Shown here one piece after another: positions 1 through 9,152 of a DNA stretch of 64,000 bases; position 1 is the first letter of the stretch; each line of letters opens with the position of its first letter. The DNA lies in contig CAWBIT010000003.1 in the NCBI GenBank assembly GCA_963789025.1, positions 558,001 to 622,000 of the forward strand, in the 5' to 3' direction. The notes beneath the pieces are model-generated. The model did no database searches. It worked only from the letters and a program-made list of their open reading frames with translations, and was not told the origin of the DNA. The position numbers were made by a program, and so were the translations under genes. The DNA is from AP-15 sp963789025. Its GTDB lineage: Bacteria > Pseudomonadota > Alphaproteobacteria > ATCC43930 > CGMCC-115725.

Positions 1-1
1 G

Positions 2-844
2 GACGATATCGCCCGCCGCGTCGTCGGTGCAGGGGCGGTAAAACTGACCCGCTTCGAGCGGGAGCGTATCCTCACCAAGCCCACCGAGAATCTCGCCGCT
101 TACGAATATGTGCTGCGCGGCCGCGAATTCCTGTCGCATCCGAGCCGCGACAAGAACGACGAGGCGGCTGCCCTCTTTCAGCGCGCGATCGATCTCGACC
201 CGAGCTATGCCGCAGCTTATGCGGCGCTCGGTGGATCGCATTTCGAGGCCGTCGTCTCGGGATGGACCGAATTCCGCCAAGATGAGCTCGAGCAGGCCGA
301 GACGCTCGCGCAGAAAGCTCTCGCGCTCGACCCGTCGACGACCAGCGCTTACCGCCTGCTCGCGATCATCAACATGTACAAGAGACGGTATCAGCTGGCG
401 TTGGGTCAGATCGACCGCGCGCTCGAGATCAATCCGAGCGACGCGGAGAGCTATGGCCAGCGTGGGAACATTTTGGTGTGGGCGGGTAGAGCGGCGGAGG
501 CGCTGCCCTGGCTCGAAGGCGCGCTCCGCTTTGACCGTGCCCATGCCCTGACATCCCAAAATTTATGCTTTTCGTATTTTTTCCTTGGCCGCTACGCCGA
601 AGCGGTCGAGAGCTGTGACCGCGCTCTCTCCCGCAGCCCCGGGCGCAGCATTCAGATGGCCACCCGTCCGTTCCTTGCTGCCACCTACGCCGAGATGGGA
701 AGAAACCAGGATGCCGAGGGCGATCGTGTCGTCGTCATGCACCTTTCCCCGTTCTTCGACGCGCGAATTTTCGCCGAGCAATTCGGCACCCAGGAGGCCC
801 GCGACCACATCCTCGAAGGGTTGAAAAAGGCCGGCTTCCGTTGA
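2..844 (+). CDS. TPR-repeat protein, C-terminal part (5' end outside window)
   Basis: The frame is open from base 2, so the start lies outside the window; about 280 residues are visible. It opens with a segment (VVGAGAVKLTRFERERI, KPTENLAAYEYVLRG) that in my knowledge of the family links the N-terminal regulatory or cyclase part to the TPR part of class III adenylate/guanylate cyclase-like and winged-helix regulators. Tetratricopeptide-like helices follow, for example AAALFQRAIDLDPSYAAAYA and ALGQIDRALEINPSDAESYG. The end, ARDHILEGLKKAGFR, is the usual C-terminus of this group. No catalytic domain is in view, so the TPR part is clear but the full protein class is inferred. There is a GTG at 110 in frame, but the homologous-looking residues upstream argue against it as the start. 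Confidence 0.85.
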   Translation, partial: DDIARRVVGAGAVKLTRFERERILTKPTENLAAYEYVLRGREFLSHPSRDKNDEAAALFQRAIDLDPSYAAAYAALGGSHFEAVVSGWTEFRQDELEQAETLAQKALALDPSTTSAYRLLAIINMYKRRYQLALGQIDRALEINPSDAESYGQRGNILVWAGRAAEALPWLEGALRFDRAHALTSQNLCFSYFFLGRYAEAVESCDRALSRSPGRSIQMATRPFLAATYAEMGRNQDAEGDRVVVMHLSPFFDARIFAEQFGTQEARDHILEGLKKAGFR

Positions 845-993
845 ACTCTGCCGGTCTCGCTCAATACCGCTAAAATTAGCGTAAATACGACTATAAATTA
901 ACTATTTGCTCCGCTAAGCTCGTAATCCGCGAGCGCCGGAGCGATGATGGCGGATGCGGCGATCGCGGGCGGACGGCTCGGCTCGGTTGCCGA

Positions 994-1443
994 ATGGCGC
1001 GACCGGGTCTGAGGTGCGCTTGCCGACCGCCTGCCTTCATGACCGAGCTGCCGGCAGGCCTCTCAGCCTGGGGCGTGGCCGCCAACCACATCCACAGCGA
1101 GATATTCGGAGCGGGTCCGGCCATGACGCCGGGAATCGCCGCGGCCCCGCTCAAGCCGCCGCACTTGCCGTCCGGCGCCGCCGGCCCGGGGCCACTCATA
1201 GCCTTCGCGCAAAGCGGTCTCGATGTCCGCTGGGGCCCGGCGTTCCAGAGCCTGCTCGAATTGGCCGAGGCGTGCGATGTCCCGGTGCGATGGTCGTGCC
1301 GTACCGGAGTCTACCACAATTGCGAGACCGCGCTCATCGCCGGCGCCGTTGGCTATCGCCCCGACCCGGTTGAGCCGCCGGCCGACGGCTATGTGCTGAT
1401 ATGCTGCTCTCAGCCGCTGGGCGATATCGTGATCGATCGCTGA
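994..1443 (+). pseudogene. Remnant of a ferredoxin-reductase/2Fe-2S protein (C-terminal fragment)
   Basis: The translation CRPPAFMTELPAGLSAWGV resembles the end of an NAD(P)-binding ferredoxin-reductase domain (usually CGPxxFM). A plant-type 2Fe-2S domain follows: FAQSGLDVRW, then CRTGVYHNC and LICCSQPLGD. The normal cluster motif is CxxxxCxxC plus a distal Cys; here the second Cys is a Tyr (GVYHNC), so the cluster could not be ligated normally. Only the last ~150 residues of a protein that is usually over 350 (MOSC- or flavin-reductase-linked) remain, and the reading frame has no proper beginning. I read it as a decayed gene. No partner gene adjoins it. Confidence 0.6.
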
Positions 1444-1656
1444 CGCGAGTTGGGCCTCTGCAGGCGGGTCCTGATAACACCTCGCTCGAAAGACGATGTC
1501 GCCGCCACCCGATACCGCGAATTTATTCCGTCGGCTAGCGAACATCAACGAGCGTAGGGCGGGGGTAACCCGCAGTCCCGGCTGCGGAAGCGATGGCGGG
1601 TTGCGCTGGACTCCGCCCGCCCGACCAATTGCCGCACCTCGGATTTCCGGCGGTGG

Positions 1657-2481
1657 CTAGCTTTTGATGAACGCCAACAGGTCGGAATTGATGGTGTCCG
1701 CTTCCGTTGTGGGCATGCCGTGGGGGAAGCCCTTATAGCTTTTCAGGGTTCCGTTCTTCAGCAGCTTTGCGGACAGCGGCCCGGAGGCGACATAGGGTAC
1801 GATCTGGTCGTCTTCGCTATGCATGACCAACACCGGAACGGTGATTTTCTTTAGGTCTTCCGTGAAATCGGTTTGCGAAAAGGCCACAATGCCGTCGTAA
1901 TGCGCCTTGGCGCCCCCCATCATGCCTTGGCGCCACCAATTCTGAATGACGGCTTCCGAGGCTTTCGCGCCCGGCCGGTTGTAGCCGTAGAAAGGCCCGG
2001 CCGCCACGTCGCGATAGAATTGTGAACGATTGGCGGCGAGTTGCGCCTGGAAGCCGTCAAACACTTCCTTGGGAAGCCCGAGCGGATTGGCCGCCGTCTT
2101 CACCATGAGCGGCGGCACCGCGCTGATCAGCGCCGCCTTGGCTACCCGGCTTTCGCCATGCCGACCCAGATAGCGCGCCACTTCGCCGCCGCCGGTGGAA
2201 TGGCCGACATGGATGGCGTTTTTCAGGTCGAGATGCGCCGTCAGAGCCGCCAAATCGTCGGCATAATGGTCCATATCGTGGCCGTCGGCGGTCTGGGTCG
2301 AGCGACCATGACCACGGCGGTCATGCGCGATAACGCGATAGCCGTGATTGAGGAAGAACAGCAACTGCGCATCCCAATCATCGGCCGACAGCGGCCAGCC
2401 ATGGCTGAACACGATCGGCTGGCCCGAACCCCAGTCCTTGTAGAAGATCTCCGTGCCGTCCTTAGTGATGAACGTTGTCAT
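1657..2481 (-). CDS. Alpha/beta hydrolase, non-heme chloroperoxidase type
   Basis: A 274-residue alpha/beta hydrolase. Visible motifs are the oxyanion-hole region FSHGWP (26-30), nucleophile elbow GHSTGGG with Ser95, acid loop HSEDDQIVP (Asp224/225) and catalytic His254 in GFPHGMP. These match cofactor-free haloperoxidases/perhydrolases, which are 270-280 residues long; many act physiologically as esterases, so the true substrate is unknown. The ATG at 2481 is chosen because AAAGGAG lies 8 bases upstream; the open frame continues 12 codons further without support. It lies 113 bp downstream of the dps-like gene on the same strand, so co-transcription is possible and would fit an oxidative-stress role. 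Confidence 0.9.
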   Translation of the reverse strand: MTTFITKDGTEIFYKDWGSGQPIVFSHGWPLSADDWDAQLLFFLNHGYRVIAHDRRGHGRSTQTADGHDMDHYADDLAALTAHLDLKNAIHVGHSTGGGEVARYLGRHGESRVAKAALISAVPPLMVKTAANPLGLPKEVFDGFQAQLAANRSQFYRDVAAGPFYGYNRPGAKASEAVIQNWWRQGMMGGAKAHYDGIVAFSQTDFTEDLKKITVPVLVMHSEDDQIVPYVASGPLSAKLLKNGTLKSYKGFPHGMPTTEADTINSDLLAFIKS

Positions 2482-2594
2482 GCGGTCACTCCTTTTGCTG
2501 GCCGCTGTTACTGGCACGAAAGGCGGCGTTGGCCATAGCCGGCGTCATCTCAACGACGGCTATTTCGCCAACGCCTGTGACAATGAGCGGAGGG

Positions 2595-3110
2595 CTAACC
2601 GTGACGGGTGGCTTCGAAAAGGAACCAGGCCCGCTTCTCCGCTTCGTCGATCCAAATCTCGATCAAACTCGCAGTGGCGACATCTTGGTGTTCGTCGCAG
2701 AGCGAGTGTGTCTCGCGCAGCCGCGCCGCCAGTTGAGTATTATCGTCGCGAAGTTCCGACAGCATATCGGATGCGGTGACGTAGTCGGCTTCATTGTCCA
2801 ACACACGCTGTAGCCGCCCGATATGGCCGATCGAGCGAATGGTCGTGCCGCCGAGCTTACGGACGCGCTCGGCGATGTCGTCGGTCGTCGCAAAAATTTG
2901 CGTCCCCTGCTCATCCAGCATCAGGTGGTAATCGCGGAAGTGCGGGCCGGAGACGTGCCAGTGGAAATTCTTGGTTTTTACATACAGCGCGAACATGTCT
3001 GCGAGTAATGTCGTCAGCGCTGCAGAGATCTCCTGCTTCGCGTCGGCTGCCAGGTAGGATGGCGTGTCGAGTGACGCCATGCGCCTAGCCCTTGCATCCT
3101 CGGTTTTCAC
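2595..3110 (-). CDS. dps: Dps family ferritin-like DNA-protecting protein
   Basis: A 171-residue four-helix ferritin-like protein. The Dps ferroxidase ligands are visible: His50 in NFHWHV, His62 and Asp66 in HLMLDEQ, and Asp77/Glu81 in TTDDIAER. Family members form a dodecamer that oxidises and stores iron with hydrogen peroxide and may bind DNA. A GTG start at 3110 is preferred because AAAGGAG precedes it by about 9 bases; the frame is open upstream to 3227 but without a site. A short basic N-terminal tail (KTEDARARR) could contact DNA. It heads a possible two-gene unit with the chloroperoxidase-type hydrolase. Confidence 0.93.
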   Translation of the reverse strand: MKTEDARARRMASLDTPSYLAADAKQEISAALTTLLADMFALYVKTKNFHWHVSGPHFRDYHLMLDEQGTQIFATTDDIAERVRKLGGTTIRSIGHIGRLQRVLDNEADYVTASDMLSELRDDNTQLAARLRETHSLCDEHQDVATASLIEIWIDEAEKRAWFLFEATRHG

Positions 3111-3800
3111 GGCGGTATCTCCTTTCGGTGTTGAGCGGTAAACGACAGGTTCCAAAAGCCCCCGAATACACGGCGCCTCTTGAACCGATGAGCCAGCATT
3201 GCAATCGATGCGCCTCCCGAGCCACACGATCCCGTGCTCTCCTTTTGAGGATCCAGATCAGGGTCGGTTTGTCTCATCGACGCGGGCAAAGTGGCACGGC
3301 TGGCCGGCCGGGGCCGGTTAATCGTGGTAAAATTCAGTAAGGTCTCGTGAAGTCTGCCCAACAGACGCTGGAGGATCCGCTGGCCGCTGGTTTGTCGAGC
3401 CGGCGGTCATGAACGCCCTCTTACGTCCGGTCAGATCCCTCTTACGTGCGCTCACCAGGCCTTCGAGCTCTCGCAACAAAGGCGTGGATGCGCGGATCAA
3501 GCCCGCGCAAGACCGACTTAGGGTTGATCCCCGCGACTCCCGAACTTGGCCCGGAGGGCGACAAGTTGAAGCCCACAGCGGAGCAGTCTCAGAGCTGTCA
3601 AACCCGACTAAAGGTCCGACCGACCGTCTGGGTGGTCCGGCTTTGGCCGCCGTTCGTGGGGCTTTTTAGAGGGGTCCTAAACTAAAGTGTAATGCGGATG
3701 ATCCTCACGTGGCATCCATTCACCCGCAGGTGCAATAGTACGGCGTGAACGCTCTGTTAGCCTTAAGCCGCGGTTCTATTCCTTCTAGCAGAGAGAGCTC
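3111..3800. other. Intergenic region between dps and the winged-helix gene
   Basis: 690 bases without a convincing gene. The first part must carry the promoter of the leftward dps unit. Short frames here have no ribosome site or recognisable product. The stretch around 3480-3530 (GGCGTGGATGCGCGGATCAAG) looks like a dispersed repeat of the kind common between alphaproteobacterial genes. No tRNA, terminator hairpin or array was seen. Confidence 0.5.
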
Positions 3801-4406
3801 ATGGAAGCGGTTACGGCGAGGCCTCGCAACAATTCGTCGATCGCCGAGGATCGGCCGCCCCGGGCGCCAGCCGAACCGGCACTCGAATTCGGCCGTTTCC
3901 GCGTGCTGCTGCGCCAGCGGCAACTGGTCGCCGACGGCGTGTCGATAGAATTGGGGACGCGCGCCCTCGATCTCCTCCTGGTGTTGCTGGAGGCCGACGG
4001 ATCGCTGGTCACCAAGGACGAGCTTATGAGCCGTGTGTGGCTGGGCATCGTTGTCGCGGAGGAGAACCTGAAGACTCAAATCTTCGCGTTGCGGAAGGCG
4101 CTTGGCGAAGACCGCGACGTTATCCGCACCGAGGTCGGTCGAGGCTACAGGTTCACCGCCGAAGTCCGCTCGATCGCCGACCGGAGCGCTTGTCAGCGAC
4201 CGGCGCGGCAGGGCGCCGGTCAAGGCAAAGGTCGGTTTCCCGACCGATTTCTCGGCGACCGCTGCACGGTTGGCGTGCCCCGACGTCACGCTGGCAGACG
4301 CGTCGATCCTGCGCAAACTGAGGGCGCTGCATCCCGACGGGACTGGCCTCCGTCGGATTTCCCGCGGCATCCTAGGCCTTATCCGCGGATACGCGCGAAC
4401 TTTTAA
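3801..4406 (+). CDS. Winged-helix (OmpR/CadC-type) transcriptional regulator, short form
   Basis: Residues 28-116 form a trans_reg_C winged helix: FGRFRVLLRQRQLVADG, ALDLLLVLLEADGSLVTKDE and ALGEDRDVIRTEVGRGYRF are typical of the OmpR/CadC DNA-binding domain. There is no receiver domain in front. In many relatives a TPR or ATPase region follows; here the protein stops after ~85 further Arg/Pro-rich residues (from about 118) of atypical composition, so either this is a genuine short regulator or the downstream part was lost by frameshift. A weak purine-rich site (GAGAGAG) precedes ATG 3801. The MscS-type channel gene follows 158 bp downstream and could be a target. Confidence 0.75.
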   Translation: MEAVTARPRNNSSIAEDRPPRAPAEPALEFGRFRVLLRQRQLVADGVSIELGTRALDLLLVLLEADGSLVTKDELMSRVWLGIVVAEENLKTQIFALRKALGEDRDVIRTEVGRGYRFTAEVRSIADRSACQRPARQGAGQGKGRFPDRFLGDRCTVGVPRRHAGRRVDPAQTEGAASRRDWPPSDFPRHPRPYPRIRANF

Positions 4407-4564
4407 ACAAATGCGCTACGACAATGGAGTCCGCGCAACTTGAATGCGCTCTCCTTTGGTGTTAAAGAAATTTTGCTTAATAAAGCTCGACTCGATCTGC
4501 CGAGCCTGAAGCCGCCGAGCCTGGAGCTGGAGGGCGAGCGTGATCAGCCGGGCCGTCCTCGGCT

Positions 4565-6742
4565 GTGGGAGTAAGGATTTTGCGGATCCTGAGGGGCTGC
4601 CTCGCAGCGACCATCCTGTTTGCGACCTTGCTGTCGGGGACTCTCGCGGCATCTGCCGCGGCCGCGAACCGCTCGGCTTCCGCCGGCGAAGAAGCGTCGC
4701 CGCCGCAAATCCAGCAATTGCTGACATTGCTCGCCGACCCCAAGGTTCAAACGTGGCTGAAGCAGCAGAACGAGGCAAAGGCCGCCACGGCATCGGCGCG
4801 GGATAGCGAGGGAGAGTCGGTTTCCCACGCCCTTGATTCCCATCTCGGCGCGATCCGTGAGCACATTATTGGTCTCGCCGATACGATTCCCGATGTGCCG
4901 ACCCAGTTCGAGCGGGGCGCGGCCCGCGTCAGCGCGGACCTCGGCGAACACGGAAGGGCCAAAGTCCTGCTGCTGCTGGCGGTCTTTGTCGGTCTGGGAA
5001 CGAGTGTCGAGTGGCTCTTCGGCAAGGCGACGGAGAGGAGTCGCCGCCACCTCGATGCCCTTCCCCTGGAAACCGTCGCGAGCCGCGTACATCTCGTCGC
5101 CATTCGCTTTGCCTTTGCGGTCGGCATGGTCGTCGCCTTTGCTCTCGGCAGCGTCGGCCCCTTCCTCGCGCTCGATTGGCCTCCGCTCCTGCGCGAGATG
5201 CTGTTCGGTTTGCTGATCGCCTTTCTCGTTTTGCGTGTCGCGATCGTTGTCGGCCGCTTCCTGTTGGCCCCGCGCTACGAGCGGTTCCGCATCATTCCGA
5301 TGCACACGGTGGCCGCGCGTTTTTGGTACCGGCGGCTCGTGATGTTCGTCGGCTGGTTCGCCTTCGGCTGGATGTGGGTCGGGCTGCTCGCAACTCTCGG
5401 CTGGTCGTTGGCAGGCCGCCAGCTCGTCGCCTATGTGCTCGGCCTCGGGCTCCTCGCGATCGCGCTGGAAGCGGTATGGCGCCGGCCCGCCCCGCTCGAC
5501 GCGAGCACCGAAGCGTCATCGCCCGTGACCCGCCGTTTCGGCCATGGCGCGCTCAACGTGGCGCTGTCCGCCGGCGTCGTGTTGTTGTGGGTGCTCTGGG
5601 TAGCCCATGCGATGGGGAGCTTTTGGCTGCTGCTGGTCATCATCACCCTGCCGCTCGCGATTGGCGTCACGTGCCGTGCGGTCGAGCATCTGCTTCGACC
5701 TCCGGGTTCGCCGCAAATTGCCGACGGCGCGCCGAGCGTGCTCGCCGTTTTCATCGAGCGGGGTATCCGGGCGGCCCTGATCCTCGGTGCGGTTGTGGTG
5801 CTGGCCTGGGGTTGGGGTGTCGATCTCGCCCACCTCCACGGGGAGGAGACATTGGTCGGCCGCCTCGCCGATGGCGTGTTGAGCGCCGTTGTCATCCTGC
5901 TCATTGCCGACCTGCTATGGCATGCCATGAAGACGGCGATCGATCGCAAGCTCGCCGAATGCGCCGATCTTGGCCAGCCGAACACCGCCGAGGCCCGGCG
6001 GCGGGCGCGGCTGCGCACCTTGCTGCCGATCTTTCGCAACATCCTGTTCGTCGTCGTCATTGTTTTGGCGGTGATGATGGCGCTCTCGGCATTGGGCGTC
6101 CAGATCGGACCGCTTATCGCCGGTCTGGGCGTCCTTGGCGTCGCGATCGGCTTTGGCGCCCAGTCCCTCGTTCGCGACGTCATTGCCGGCGTTTTTTATC
6201 TTCTCGACGACGCCTTCCGGGTAGGCGAATACATTCAGAGCGGCAACTATAAGGGCACCGTCGAATTTTTCAGCTTTCGCTCGGTCAGGCTGCGCCATCA
6301 GCGCGGCGCGGTCTACACGGTTCCGTTCAGCCTGTTGGGAGCCGTACAGAACCAGAGCCGCGACTGGGTCATCGACAAACTTACGGTCGGCATCACCTAT
6401 GACAGCGATATCGACAAGGCCAGAAAGCTGATCAAGCAGATCGGGCTGGAACTTGCCGAGGAGCCTGAATTCAAACCGCTGATCATCGAGCCGCTGAAGA
6501 TGCAGGGCGTCGACGCGTTCGGCGATTACGCTGTCCAGATCCGAATGAAGATGATGACGTTACCCGGGGAGAATTTCGTCATCCGGCGACAGGCTCTCGC
6601 CAGAATCAAAAAGGCGTTCGACGCCAATGGCATCAAATTCGCCTTCCCAACCGTGCAGCTCGCCGGCGAGGGCGAACCTGCGACCGCCGCCGTGGCCCAG
6701 CGCGGCCTGGAGCTGACCCACCCGGCCGTTGCGGCGGAGTAG
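4565..6742 (+). CDS. Large MscS-family mechanosensitive channel
   Basis: 725 residues from a GTG. A signal peptide (about 1-30, hydrophobic and ending in an Ala-rich stretch) is followed by a periplasmic segment (~35-130) and many hydrophobic segments (~135-500). The MscS core lies at about 500-700: pore helix and gate VLGVAIGFGAQSLVRDVIAG, then DDAFRVGEYIQ, and the beta and alpha/beta cytoplasmic part through KKAFDANGIKFAFPT. The role expected from the family is release of solutes under membrane tension, at the inner membrane. Length and architecture resemble YbdG/YjeP-like multi-TM MscS proteins rather than minimal MscS (~290 residues). The start is uncertain because no good Shine-Dalgarno precedes GTG 4565. 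Confidence 0.9.
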   Translation: MGVRILRILRGCLAATILFATLLSGTLAASAAAANRSASAGEEASPPQIQQLLTLLADPKVQTWLKQQNEAKAATASARDSEGESVSHALDSHLGAIREHIIGLADTIPDVPTQFERGAARVSADLGEHGRAKVLLLLAVFVGLGTSVEWLFGKATERSRRHLDALPLETVASRVHLVAIRFAFAVGMVVAFALGSVGPFLALDWPPLLREMLFGLLIAFLVLRVAIVVGRFLLAPRYERFRIIPMHTVAARFWYRRLVMFVGWFAFGWMWVGLLATLGWSLAGRQLVAYVLGLGLLAIALEAVWRRPAPLDASTEASSPVTRRFGHGALNVALSAGVVLLWVLWVAHAMGSFWLLLVIITLPLAIGVTCRAVEHLLRPPGSPQIADGAPSVLAVFIERGIRAALILGAVVVLAWGWGVDLAHLHGEETLVGRLADGVLSAVVILLIADLLWHAMKTAIDRKLAECADLGQPNTAEARRRARLRTLLPIFRNILFVVVIVLAVMMALSALGVQIGPLIAGLGVLGVAIGFGAQSLVRDVIAGVFYLLDDAFRVGEYIQSGNYKGTVEFFSFRSVRLRHQRGAVYTVPFSLLGAVQNQSRDWVIDKLTVGITYDSDIDKARKLIKQIGLELAEEPEFKPLIIEPLKMQGVDAFGDYAVQIRMKMMTLPGENFVIRRQALARIKKAFDANGIKFAFPTVQLAGEGEPATAAVAQRGLELTHPAVAAE

Positions 6743-6804
6743 CCGGGTTTTCGAGCGGCGGCCGTTTCAAGCTTGCCTTGGTTTCAAGCGATCGAGAGTG
6801 GCAG

Positions 6805-7776
6805 CTACGGCCTGGTATCCTCCCGATAGAGGCTCAGGGCCTTCATCACCGGAATGTCGCTGAAGCTGAACAGGAAGGCTGGGCGGTCGCCGATATTGGC
6901 GTGCTCGCAGAACGTCCACGTCGGCACCGTGAATACGTCCTTGTCTTCCCAGTCGAGCCGCTGGTCGCCCACCATCGAGTAGCCGGCACCCTCGACGACG
7001 TGATAGTTCGTGCGGCAGACGCGGCGGCGCGCCCGCGTCTTCTCACCGGCGCGCAGCAGCTGCATATAGCAGGCGATCGTCGGCATCACCGGTCCGCCGG
7101 TAACCCGGTTGGTGTATTCGAGGATGATTTCATCGCCGGTATTGGCGGCGGCCAGCCGCTGCAGCGCGGCTCGCATCTCCGACATCGGGTAGTGCCACTG
7201 CGAGGCGTTGACCGCCGCGCCAAAGTCCTGCCTCTCCTGGTGGTACTCTTCGTAGAACCCGGCCTCGAGCATCCGCACCAGCGGCGTATCCAGGCCGTCC
7301 AGCCAGATCATCGGCGCATTGGTGTCGTTGGCGTGGTCGTGCCATGACCAGTTTGGCGTGAGGACGAGATCGCCCGGGTACATCGGGACGCGCTCGCCGT
7401 TGACGACCGTATAGCCGCCCCTGCCCTCGATGATCAGGCGAAGGGCCGCCGCGGAATGGCGATGGGCCCGGGCAATCTCGCCCGGCATCACGATCTGGAT
7501 GTTGGCGACGAGCGTATTGCTGGCCACCCCGGAAAGGTTGGGATTGCTGAGGCGCAGAACCCGGCGCTCGGCCTGCGCGGTGCCGACCAGCTCGGCCGCC
7601 CGCATCGCCTGTGGCCGCAGATCCCGCCAATGCCACAGATATGGCACCGCCTCGCCGCGCGGCTCGACGCTGATGCCGCCGCCGATCCACGCCGGCGTCA
7701 CGTGCTGCGCGCTCAATTGCGCGTAGTAGTCCTCAAGCTCTTGTTGCGACGATTGGATGTCCGAAACCTGCAGCAT
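6805..7776 (-). CDS. Gentisate 1,2-dioxygenase-like bicupin
   Basis: 323 residues, two cupin domains. The N-terminal cupin keeps the metal-binding pattern: ARAHRHS (His105, His107), a partner in VLTPNWSWHDH (His146/His148), and the gentisate-dioxygenase signature AALRLIIEG. Family enzymes cleave gentisate (2,5-dihydroxybenzoate) or related hydroxy-aromatics to maleylpyruvate-type products with Fe(II). GGGAGG sits 7 bases before ATG 7776. The neighbours downstream-to-upstream (cupin protein, luciferase-like monooxygenase) fit an aromatic catabolism unit, but no maleylpyruvate isomerase or hydrolase is present, so the substrate could differ, for example salicylate or 1-hydroxy-2-naphthoate. Confidence 0.88.
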   Translation of the reverse strand: MLQVSDIQSSQQELEDYYAQLSAQHVTPAWIGGGISVEPRGEAVPYLWHWRDLRPQAMRAAELVGTAQAERRVLRLSNPNLSGVASNTLVANIQIVMPGEIARAHRHSAAALRLIIEGRGGYTVVNGERVPMYPGDLVLTPNWSWHDHANDTNAPMIWLDGLDTPLVRMLEAGFYEEYHQERQDFGAAVNASQWHYPMSEMRAALQRLAAANTGDEIILEYTNRVTGGPVMPTIACYMQLLRAGEKTRARRRVCRTNYHVVEGAGYSMVGDQRLDWEDKDVFTVPTWTFCEHANIGDRPAFLFSFSDIPVMKALSLYREDTRP

Positions 7777-7823
7777 TGGGGTCCTCCCTTTGAGGCTTCG
7801 CGCGATTTACTTGCGTCGCAGCT

Positions 7824-8198
7824 TTATTCCAGCTCAGCGGGCGGATAGAGGAATAAGAGCAGGGCCGGCCCGCCGACGGTACGGGTTCGATGGCCACGTC
7901 CGCCGCGATCATCGGTAAAAAACATCTGGCCAGCGCTCCAGCGACGCGTCTCGCCGTCCGTAGTTTCGGACTCGATTGTTCCCGACAACACCACGATGAA
8001 ACTGGACCGCGCACTGGCGTGCCAGTCCATCATCAATCCCTCGGACATTTCCATAACCATTGTGCCGACGAGCGGCAACACCTCGGATCTAGAAATGATG
8101 TTGCCCCGCGGGTCCGTTGCGCTGTTCCCCAGGCGGATATCGATCTCACCAAAGCGTGAGCCACCGTCCTCTGTCGAGGTCAGATGTGCGAGCTTCAT
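7824..8198 (-). CDS. Single-domain cupin protein
   Basis: A 124-residue cupin-fold protein: GTMVMEMSEGLMMDWHASA and VVLSGTIESETTDGETRRW give the two cupin boxes, and DRGGRGHRTRTV the second. Few clear metal-binding histidines remain in box 1, so it may not be an enzyme. AAGGGGAG immediately upstream supports the ATG at 8198 (a TTG at 8201 is also in frame). It lies between the gentisate-dioxygenase-like gene and the luciferase-like monooxygenase on the same strand, 17 bp after the latter, so it is probably in one operon with them. Confidence 0.75.
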   Translation of the reverse strand: MKLAHLTSTEDGGSRFGEIDIRLGNSATDPRGNIISRSEVLPLVGTMVMEMSEGLMMDWHASARSSFIVVLSGTIESETTDGETRRWSAGQMFFTDDRGGRGHRTRTVGGPALLLFLYPPAELE

Positions 8199-8215
8199 CA
8201 ACTCCCCTTCTGAGC

Positions 8216-9124
8216 TCAGGCCAGCGGCGCTCGGACCGTGGCCAGCCGCTCCAGCGAGCCCAGGACTTTCGGCTGATCGTTGGTCAGATGGCGCACCAGG
8301 ATTTCGCTGTAGCCGATTTCCGCGAAGGTCCGAAACTGTTCGGCGACTTCGTCGACCGAGCCGGCGATCAGGGCTTCTGCCGGTATGCCGCGATAGCTTC
8401 GGCCCAGCGCCTGCTGCAATACCGCCTGGGCCTCGGACGACGATTGGCCGACGTAAATGTCGCGCCGCAAGACGATGGCGCCCGGCTGCCTGCCGTAAGA
8501 GGCGCAGCGCTCACGATAGAGATCAGCCTGCGCGCGCGCCTCGTCGCGGGTGAGGCCGGGGCTCGCGATCAAGCCCTCCGAGAGGCGCGCCGCGCGGTCG
8601 ATGGCCGGCGGCGCGCTAGCGCCGATCCAGACCTCGACGGGCTCAGCCGGACGCAGCGCCAAACTCGCTTCGGCGAGCCGGAACCGGCGGGAGGAACTCA
8701 CTGTTTCGCCTGCCAGCAGGCGTCGGACAATGTCGAGGGCTTCCTCGAAAGCCGAGGGACGGGTCCTGAAGTTGGCGCCCATAGCGGCGAACCGAGCCTC
8801 GCCCCAGCCCAGCCCGCATTGCATGATGAAGCGGCCTTGAGCGATGGCAGCCAACGTCCCGATCTGCTCGGCCACCAGCACCGGGTGCCACAACGGGAGC
8901 AGGAACAGGCACCCGGCTGGGGCCTCGCCCCATGCCGCGAGCAGCCGCCCGAGCATCGGAGTGTTCTGATAATAGGGCGTGGCCGACACATGCTGATCGC
9001 CGACAAACAGGGAATCGAGGCCGGCACGGCGTGCCGCCGCCGCTCGCTCGATCATCCAGCGCGCCCCCTGACGCGGATCTGGCACGTCCGGGTGATTGCT
9101 CGTCAGCGAGATCCCGACTCTCAT
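8216..9124 (-). CDS. LLM-class flavin-dependent oxidoreductase (luciferase-like)
   Basis: 302 residues with the bacterial luciferase TIM-barrel pattern: MRVGISLTSNHP at the first strand, LDSLFVGDQHVS, LPLWHPVLVAEQIGTLAAIA, the cofactor-site segment GRFIMQCGLGWGEARFAAMG, and the C-terminal VDEVAEQFRTFAEIGYSEIL. Family members use F420 or reduced FMN. The frame is open to 9493, but ATG 9124 has GAGG 8 bases upstream and begins exactly at the barrel. It is the first gene of the likely 9124-to-6805 unit and may supply a monooxygenation step. Confidence 0.87.
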   Translation of the reverse strand: MRVGISLTSNHPDVPDPRQGARWMIERAAAARRAGLDSLFVGDQHVSATPYYQNTPMLGRLLAAWGEAPAGCLFLLPLWHPVLVAEQIGTLAAIAQGRFIMQCGLGWGEARFAAMGANFRTRPSAFEEALDIVRRLLAGETVSSSRRFRLAEASLALRPAEPVEVWIGASAPPAIDRAARLSEGLIASPGLTRDEARAQADLYRERCASYGRQPGAIVLRRDIYVGQSSSEAQAVLQQALGRSYRGIPAEALIAGSVDEVAEQFRTFAEIGYSEILVRHLTNDQPKVLGSLERLATVRAPLA

Positions 9125-9152
9125 CGCGTCATCCTCATCACCGGCGTGAGCG

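Noticed and set aside
4544..5305. 253-residue minus-strand frame rich in Gln/Arg/Asp
   Set aside because: It is antisense to the MscS-type channel's signal and TM region; no ribosome site or motif supports it.
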